From: Heterohyrax brucei
Lineage: Eukaryota; Chordata; Mammalia; Hyracoidea; Procaviidae
NCBI GenBank assembly: GCA_028571685.1
Contig: CM053143.1
Coordinates: 52,073,208 to 52,137,207, forward strand
DNA length: 64,000 nucleotides
Reading direction: 5' to 3'
Shown piece after piece: positions 57,447 through 64,000 of the stretch (position 1 is its first letter; every line of letters starts with the position of its first letter). The notes below the pieces were generated by a model. It was not told where the DNA came from, searched no databases, and saw only the letters and a list, made by a program, of their open reading frames with translations. The position numbers were made by a program, and so were the translations under genes.

Positions 57447-58484
57447 TAGGAGTATATTATCCAAATAAGGTTTGAACATTTGAGTTATTTCTTAAAACAA
57501 GAATTTCAGACTACGATAGAGAAACAGATATTTTTGTATATTGATACACTGAATAACTGATACCAGATGGAACAACATCCCACAGAGAAAAGACCAGGAT
57601 CTTGTAGGAAAAGATCCCTACCTGGATTCCACACAGAGAGACGATGCTGTTAATGGAGCAATTGGATAAAAGTGAAAAAAGCAGGAATTCACAGAGAGAG
57701 GGAGAGGTAGCCATTGCAGCCACTTCTAATAGTGGGTATTATGACCGAATCTGGTACAGTAGCCAGACCACAAGGAGGCAAAAATGTACAACTGTGAATT
57801 AGGAAAGATAGTTCTGTTTGACTCTATCCTTTTCTTATTACTTTCTCCCATCCAGATGTGCGGCCTCAGATCAGAATTCTACTCCGATTATACTGTATGT
57901 GAATCTAATGAGACTCAATAGCTCCATTATGCACTATTTTCTCAACATCTGTTAGCCACAGTTCCTGAACTTGACTTTAAAGCTTTCCCCTTTGCTATGA
58001 AAGTTCTATTCATTTGCAATTATTTTTTTCATAACCTGTGAACCACCCTTTTGGAACCCAAGTTAAAGTTACTTGTTTGCTTGCCTAAGGCTGATCATGC
58101 ACATACACTGACTGTTTGACTAAAGTGTTCCTAGGTTAGTCTACACTCTGGACTCAACAGTGATCGCCTAAAAACACTAGATGGCACAGGAGAGGTATAA
58201 ATGTACCAAGGAGAGCTAGCCTTGGAACTTTGTTTTAAAAGAATTCTTAGGGTTAAAAAAAGCACTATTTTAGGATATTCTTACATGTTCTTTTCTATTA
58301 GCTTTCCCTATTGTTGTCTTCAGTTTTGTCCTTGGGATTTTTCAAAACTGGATGATGTAAGTTAAAATTCTTTCTAGCTTCAATGCATAACAGCTAAAAC
58401 ATTTTTTTTTTCTTGGTTGAGTAGTGCCAAACTTAAGTTGTCTCTTTAATTCATCACGGAAAACAGACAGACACATTATTGTAT
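57447..58484. other. unassigned sequence
   Basis: About 1 kb, no supported feature. Confidence 0.4.
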
Positions 58485-58610
58485 GTATAATAATATATGT
58501 AGTTGTTTAAGTATAATTATATATAATGTATACTATATATAATATAGTATATAAAAATAATACATATATCATATATATAATTATATATATACTATGTATG
58601 TATAGATGTA
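58485..58610. repeat. AT-rich low-complexity/(TA)n tract
   Basis: Dense tata/atat strings (for example atatatcatatatataatta). A 101-codon open frame running through it into the next SINE is an artefact. Confidence 0.9.
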
Positions 58611-58636
58611 TTTTTCATTGTGTGTTTATTATCTTT

Positions 58637-58830
58637 AGGAGCCCTGTTGAGAAAATGTTTAAGAGCTTGGCTGCTAACCAAAAAGTCAGCAGTTTGAATC
58701 CACAAGCTGCTCTATTAGAGAAAAATGTAATCTGCATCGATAAAGATTACAACCTAGGAAACTTTATGAGGCTGTCCTATAGGGTCACTATAAGTTGGAA
58801 TCAACTCCATGGCAAAGCATTTTTTTTTTG
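58637..58830 (+). mobile_element. AfroSINE, long form B, full length
   Basis: Head aggagccctgttgagaaaat, B-box agtcagcagtttgaatccac, form-B block cataaagatt-type (gataaagattacaacctagg), tail gttggaatcaactccatggc and poly-T. The best sense example of form B. Confidence 0.9.
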
Positions 58831-59253
58831 ATGTTCACTTGATAAATTAGACATGTTAGTCGAGTAAACATGGAGATAATACACATCACGGTATGTGTAA
58901 GTGTGCATATGATTCTATTTGTTGTTTTAATTATGGAACTAAATAGAGGTGAATATGACAAATAGTTTTCTAAGAGAAATCATCTATGCAGTGAAATTAA
59001 TGTTTTGTAATTTCTATATTTTTTGCAGCTTGTGGCTGGTGCATGTATTCCAGGAAATTCCATGTGTATTGTGTTTACTAAACTTGAAACTATTTTAGTA
59101 TTTCCTTTGATATATAAGTGATAAACCACAAACAGGAAAGTATATTAAGCAAGTTATGAAAATTGAGACTGAAAAGTCAGTACGTATTTCAGCAACAGTA
59201 TGATTATCCTTAATTACAGAAATTCCACTTAGTTATTGGCAGCAATGTATCTA
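58831..59253. other. unassigned sequence
   Basis: No supported feature. Confidence 0.4.
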
Positions 59254-59297
59254 GGGTCGCCATGAGTCGGATCCAACTCAACGGCACTTGGCTTGGA
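59254..59297 (+). mobile_element. about 44-bp SINE/RTE tail piece
   Basis: agggtcgccatgagtcggat then cggcacttggcttgga. Tail only, with no clear target duplication. Confidence 0.75.
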
Positions 59298-59456
59298 TAC
59301 ACATAAAACCAGGGCCTAGTCATTGGAATTTGCCATTGAATAATTTCTGAAGTTTAGTGAAGGAAAACTATAAAACAGGAGCTTACAGCTGGCCATGTCG
59401 ACAAAAACAAAACATACAGAGAAAACTAGTAATTAATTTAAAAAAAAGAACAGATT

Positions 59457-60018
59457 TGTCTTAGGCATCGAGGGCTTCTATCACAGAAATACCAAACATG
59501 GATGACTTTAACAACCAGAAGTTTATTCTCTCATAGTCTAATGCCAAGTGCCAGACTAGTCCAAATTAAGGTTGTCAGTTCCAGGGTAAAGCTTTCTCTC
59601 TCTTTTGCCTCTTAAGAAAAGTCCTTGAAGTCGATGTTACCTTGTTCTAGCAGATTCTCCATGCAGGAACCTCACATGCAAAGAGTGCTCCTGGAACTTT
59701 TTCTTGGTAGTATGAGGTACCCTGCATTCTATTCATTCCTCTTTCCTTTTATCTCTTATAAAAGGTGGTGAAGGCCATACCCCAGGCAAACTTCCTCTAT
59801 ATTGGATCAGGGTGTAACCTAAGCAAGGGTTTTGATTCTACCTTAATCCTCTTTAATACAATCTGTTCTTGCCTAATTAACCCCAGGTGGAAGTTAGGAT
59901 TTACAACACATAGGAAAATCACATCATGTGACAAAGGTTGGGCAATCACACAGTAGTGGGAACCATAGCCCAGCCAATTGATACACATGTTTTGGGGGAC
60001 ATAATTCAATGCATGACA
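59457..60018 (-). mobile_element. solo LTR, ERVL-MaLR-like
   Basis: The + strand runs from tgtcttaggcatcgagggct to ttttgggggacataattcaa, catgaca, the reverse complement of the 60888 type. Flanks agatt (59452-59456) and aggtt (60019-60023) match 4 of 5. 562 bases, no internal region. Confidence 0.9.
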
Positions 60019-60023
60019 AGGTT

Positions 60024-60517
60024 ATCATTTTAAAAAGCAGATCTGAATTACTTGAGTTTTTCTGATCTTTTTATAAATAATAATAACTTAAAAGCTATAG
60101 AAGCAGAAGTTATTAATTGTGCAACATTTTGCTTTAAAGCTTTTCACAGATTAAATTGAACTCACTTCAACATATTATTACTTGCTGAACTTTAAATGGG
60201 TAAAGTAACATCTACTTTGAAAACTGGTTTTGATAATTAGAGATAATGCATCTAAATGGATATAAATTTAAATAACCTTCAGGTTTAACATTAAAACAAC
60301 TTTATTATTTGAATCAAGTCATCAAGAAAGAAATAAAGCTAACCAGAAACAGAGAACTACAAGTTTCCAATAAAAATTTTATAAAATGTACAGTCCATAT
60401 TTTCTAAAGTAATATGTAAATAATTGATGTATAATTACTTAAAATGTTTTTGTATTTTATTTTGTGAAAAAATGATTATACGATACATAATACAGTCATA
60501 TCCACCATAGTTATCCT
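60024..60517. other. unassigned sequence
   Basis: AT-rich, no supported feature. Confidence 0.4.
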
Positions 60518-60528
60518 TATAGCTAAAA

Positions 60529-60696
60529 GCCAAGCCAAAAAACTCACTACCATTGAGTCAGTTCCAACTCACAGTGACCCTCGAGGTCAGTGTAGAACTG
60601 CCCCATAGAGTTTCCAAGGAGTGCCTGGCAGATTTGGACTACCGGCCTTTTGTTAAGCAGATATAGCACTTAACCCACTATGCCACCAGGGTTTCC
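60529..60696 (-). mobile_element. AfroSINE, full length, perfect target duplication
   Basis: 168 bases from tail (gccaagccaaaaaactcact, complement of a TTTTTTGGCTTGGC end) to head complement (ccactatgccaccagggttt). Flanked by tatagctaaaa at 60518-60528 and 60697-60707 (11/11). One of the youngest-looking insertions of the window. Confidence 0.96.
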
Positions 60697-60734
60697 TATA
60701 GCTAAAAAGTCAAAGTTAAATATTTTTGGTTGAG

Positions 60735-61407
60735 GCATCATACTGCATTGGAAAGAGAATGAGTTTTGGGGTTCCACAGATGTGGTTTCAAATTCTTGTA
60801 CCACCACTTATTAACTAGGCAAACTTAGATACTTAATTAACTAGGACTTATTTTCTTATTTGTGACATGGAATTAATATTACCTCATTGTCATGGACCAA
60901 ATGTGTTCCCTAAAAAATGTGTAACAATTTGTCTGTGCCATAATTCCTGGTATCGTGTGATGTTCCTTCTTATTGGAATTGATGCCTCTAGGATGTTAAT
61001 AAGGGTGATGGACAGCAGTTGTGTTGGTAGAGCAAGATTTAGTGTGTAAGTTTGTTTTGTGCCTTGTAGTGGTTTCTTAAGCCATAAAGGGTAAAATCTG
61101 GCAGAGAGAATTGGGAACCTCACACCATCAAGAAAGCGGTAAGGAGACTGGAGTGCATCCTTCAGACCTGAGGTTCCTTAGCCAGGATACTCTCTGAAGA
61201 CTGATGCAACACAAGGGCTTTCCTCCAGAGTCGACAAAGAGGGGAAGCCTTCCCTGGGAGCAGACACCTTGAATTTGGACTTGTAGTCTACTGGACTGTA
61301 TAAGAATAAACTTTTCTTTGTAAAGCCATCCAGTTTCTGGTATTTCTGTTAGAGCAGCACTAGCTGACTAAAACAACTCATGTTACAGGGATTTTATGAA
61401 TTAAGCG
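60735..61407 (+). mobile_element. MIR split by a solo LTR
   Basis: 60735-60887 is MIR (tttcaaattcttgtaccacc, acatggaattaatattacct) and the text resumes after 61377 (cagggattttatgaattaag). The LTR at 60888 interrupts it at the conserved acctcat position. Confidence 0.8.
60888..61376 (+). mobile_element. solo LTR, ERVL-MaLR-like, perfect target duplication
   Basis: Begins TGTCATGGACCAAATGTGTT and ends TAGCTGACTAAAACA(A). It has a poly(A)-signal-like aataaac near 61306. Flanked by ctcat at 60883-60887 and 61377-61381. No retroviral genes. Confidence 0.92.
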
Positions 61408-62429
61408 GAGTTTCTCAACTGCAGCCATTGTTAACATTGAAGCCTGCATGCTTCTTTGTCATGGGGACTTTCCTGTACATGGCAGGGTGTTTAAGTATCC
61501 GTGTTCTCTACCTTTGAAATGTGTCCACACATTGCCATGTGTCCCTGTTTTTGGGGGGTGGAGGGTCATAACTTCCCCTGATTGAGAATCATTGGATTAG
61601 AGGTAAGTTCTGTAACACACCTTCCATAAAAAAGAGTAAAGGGTCAAAATGTATAACTATAGTTATTATTTTTTAGCTCTGCACTCACTCAGAGGCTTGG
61701 ATGCTAAAGACCTCATCAGAAATTGTCAGTTACTAATTTAGGGCTCCCCTTCTGATGTTGGCATAGACTTGTTGGCAGCGGGTTTGGTTTGTTTTGGATC
61801 TGACATAGGAATCCAACAAGAGTATTTTCACAAAGTTAGAGGTTTATACTTAACTTACTGAGTCAATTCAATCATACTTTAAATGAATCAGTTATAAAAT
61901 ACATATGATGTTAAACAATTACTAGAGTCAAGTTTATAATAATGTCATCTTTATAGATCCAAATGGCTGAAGGACATATATTACAAATACTAATTAGACC
62001 TCTTTGTGGACATAGTTACAAGATACTGAATAGCGAAGAATCCAGAAATATTGTGTAACAATCAGTCATCAGACAATTATTTACTACAAACTAATTTTAG
62101 TAATTAATTTTAGTATCCCCGGGGAATCAGTGCTTTTCCTTAAGGAGTTTATAGTGTAATGGCAAAGAAAGACAAACTAGTGACTCAATGAGATCTGAAA
62201 TATGGATTCCCCATTTTGCAAGGTGGCTGAACTACTGGGAGAGCAAAGGAAAGCTTTTTAGGGGAAGTGAAACCTGAGCTAAATGGTTAAAATGGAGCGG
62301 GAATTCCAGGGAATGGATATTCTATATGCGTAACAGTATGTGAGGAGGGACTAGAGTATATAGCAGTGTATTAGATGTAATTGAAGGGTTGGATGATGGT
62401 AAGGTCATGAAATATTTCACATACACACA
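61408..62429. other. mostly unassigned; short AfroSINE tail at 61748-61797
   Basis: 61748-61797 reads ttggcatagacttgttggca then gcgggtttggtttgttttgg, a sense AfroSINE end. 62100-62410 vaguely resembles an ancient L2-type segment (aaggagtttatagtgtaatg) but is too diverged to call. Confidence 0.45.
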
Positions 62430-62530
62430 GAGTAGAACTGCCCCTTTCCAAGACAGCCAGGTGGGTTTGAACTGCCCACCTTTTGTTTAACAGCTGTAGC
62501 TGTTAACTGCTATACAATGAGGATGTCCAA
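62430..62530 (-). mobile_element. AfroSINE, short form, tail-truncated
   Basis: agagtagaactgcccctttc, gggtttgaactgcccacctt, acagctgtagctgttaactg, with a degenerate head end. Confidence 0.85.
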
Positions 62531-62548
62531 GTTTATCAGGACAGCTAT

Positions 62549-62765
62549 AAAAACCAAAACCAAAACAAATGCATTTCAGCTGAGTTGAATCTGACACACA
62601 GTGACCGTACAGGACAGAGTACAACTGCCCCATAGTGTTTTAATTCTGCAAATCCTTATCAAAGCAGATTGCTACATCTTTCTCCTATGGAGGGACCAGT
62701 GGGTTCCAACTGGTGACCTGTCAGCTAATAGCTGAGTGTTTAACCACTGCACCACTGGGGCTCCT
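62549..62765 (-). mobile_element. AfroSINE, long form B, full length
   Basis: Tail aaaaccaaaaccaaaacaaa, agctgagttgaatctgacac, form-B block ctgcaaatccttatcaaagc and gctacatctttctcctatgg, head complement ending gcaccactggggctcctt. Flanks tcaggacagctata and tcaggagagttata (62536-62548, 62766-62778 region) look like a diverged target duplication. Confidence 0.9.
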
Positions 62766-62778
62766 TCAGGAGAGTTAT

Positions 62779-64000
62779 AGTAACTATTAAATCGCTAAGC
62801 ACGGATACAATTTCGTTTAGTTTGTATTTCAGGTAACTCTGATGTTGTTAGCTGGAAGTGCTGGGGGGAAGGCAAATTTAGAATAAAGAAAACCACTTAG
62901 GTGTCACAGTAATTCACCTAAGAAATGAGGGAATCCTAAGGAAAGTTAGTAACAATAAGAACAGATGAAAGAAGATCCAAGAGAATTTCAATAGTTAGAT
63001 TTGAAAGGAATTACTCATCAATTAAACAGGAAAAATGAGAAAATAGGCTGTATTTGAAGTGACTTAAATGCTTCTGATTTAATTGGTTGGAGAATGGTGA
63101 TGCCATTTTCAGAAACGGGGAATAGAAAGAAAGAAGCTAAATTTGTAGTGGTGGGGCAGTGCAAGGGACAAGAGATGTCAGGATCAGCATTTGCAATATT
63201 GAGTATCAGGTGGTAATGGAACATCTGAGGGGAGAGTGCAGTCAGTAGTTAGATGGCATGGAATTGTCCAGGAAGTGGAGATACAGGAATTCTCAGGTTA
63301 TAGATAATAATAGTTCAGTTTGTTTAAAGGAGGATGAAGATAAGGACTTAGACTGGGGAATAATCATGGACTATGTGAACACTTACAGTGAGGAGAGAAA
63401 TCAGAACCCCAAAAATTAGACTGAGAAGGTTGGTTATAGCAGATGGCAGATATTCATCAGAGTGGCATTAGCCAACCTAAGAGGAGGAAGAAAATTGTAA
63501 AGAGGAGTGAGTGTCCTATAGCATCTTGTTGTAGAGAGGATACCTGGAAGAATGGTCACTGGACTGACATCATTTATGTTTGTAGAGAAGAAAGATCATA
63601 GCAGGGATAGGAGTGATGGTGGACTGGAGACAAAATCTGGATAGTGTTTTCATCAATTTTTATTTTGTGTTCCCTTAGTTGGGGCTATTTCTTCACTAGC
63701 TTTATCTCATCATATTTCCTACTATCTGAGGGAATGCATAAAATGAAGTTAGAGAGTGGAGGCCTGAATAAGTTTAAAGAATAAACCTACAAGCATTAGG
63801 AGACAGAGAGAAAGGTGAATTTGGTATTATTTAATACTAATATTTGATGGAATAGTTGTTTGAATGTTGACTGAAACTAGTATCAGCCACATAGACACTG
63901 TGGAGATGGAGGGATTTGGAGCTCTGTGTAGTAAGGACTTGTCAACTGAAACAGACTGGGAAACTCTCAGGATGTCAGCTTAGAAGAAATATTTCTAGGG
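62779..64000. other. unassigned sequence
   Basis: Purine-rich, about 1.2 kb. It may be very old repeat material, but I cannot name a family or gene. Confidence 0.4.

Noticed and set aside
58526-58831. 101-codon + strand ORF
   Set aside because: Runs from a (TA)n tract into an AfroSINE; repeat artefact.

Overview
This is mammalian nuclear DNA with no recognisable intact gene. It is AT-rich and intron-like or intergenic, and a large share of it is interspersed repeats in many states of decay. The repeat set points to Afrotheria, most likely an elephant or close paenungulate. I count roughly forty tRNA-derived AfroSINE copies, several BovB (RTE) LINE remnants whose 3' end resembles the SINE tail, and L1 copies whose 3' UTR looks like the elephant type. 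Solo MaLR-type LTRs, a mariner MITE and old MIR/L2 pieces complete the set. These names come from pattern recognition, not from a database search. Layout: 0.4-9 kb holds AfroSINEs and an antisense L1 3' end. 10.6-14.4 kb is one long degenerate BovB on the + strand, interrupted by a truncated SINE, a solo LTR and a palindromic mariner. 14.4-20.6 kb holds more SINEs, MIRs, an L1 3' UTR piece, a (CA)n tract and a second BovB on the - strand. 23.6-25.3 kb and 34.2-36.8 kb are antisense L1 ORF2 remnants. 30.5-32 kb and 46-48.5 kb are sense L1 3' ends carrying younger insertions. 38.4-39.2 kb and 60.7-61.4 kb are MIRs split by solo LTRs with perfect 5-bp target duplications. 41.6-42.1 kb is a second copy of the palindromic mariner. 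55.4-56.4 kb is a dense AfroSINE cluster. The rest is unique-looking sequence in which I see nothing specific. Nothing in the window works as a gene system. What can be read is a stratified record of transposition: MIR and L2 are oldest, then L1M, BovB and MaLR LTRs, with mariner and AfroSINEs partly younger, and the nesting gives direct relative ages. The most interesting items are the 550-bp fold-back mariner family, a probable L1-mobilised transcript polyadenylated inside an LTR, ultra-short (about 20-45 bp) SINE/RTE tail insertions with target duplications, a re-used SINE target site, and a 31-bp near-identical direct repeat around 15.5/16.0 kb. One stop-free segment at 50.9-51.3 kb with splice-like borders is offered as a weak exon candidate.
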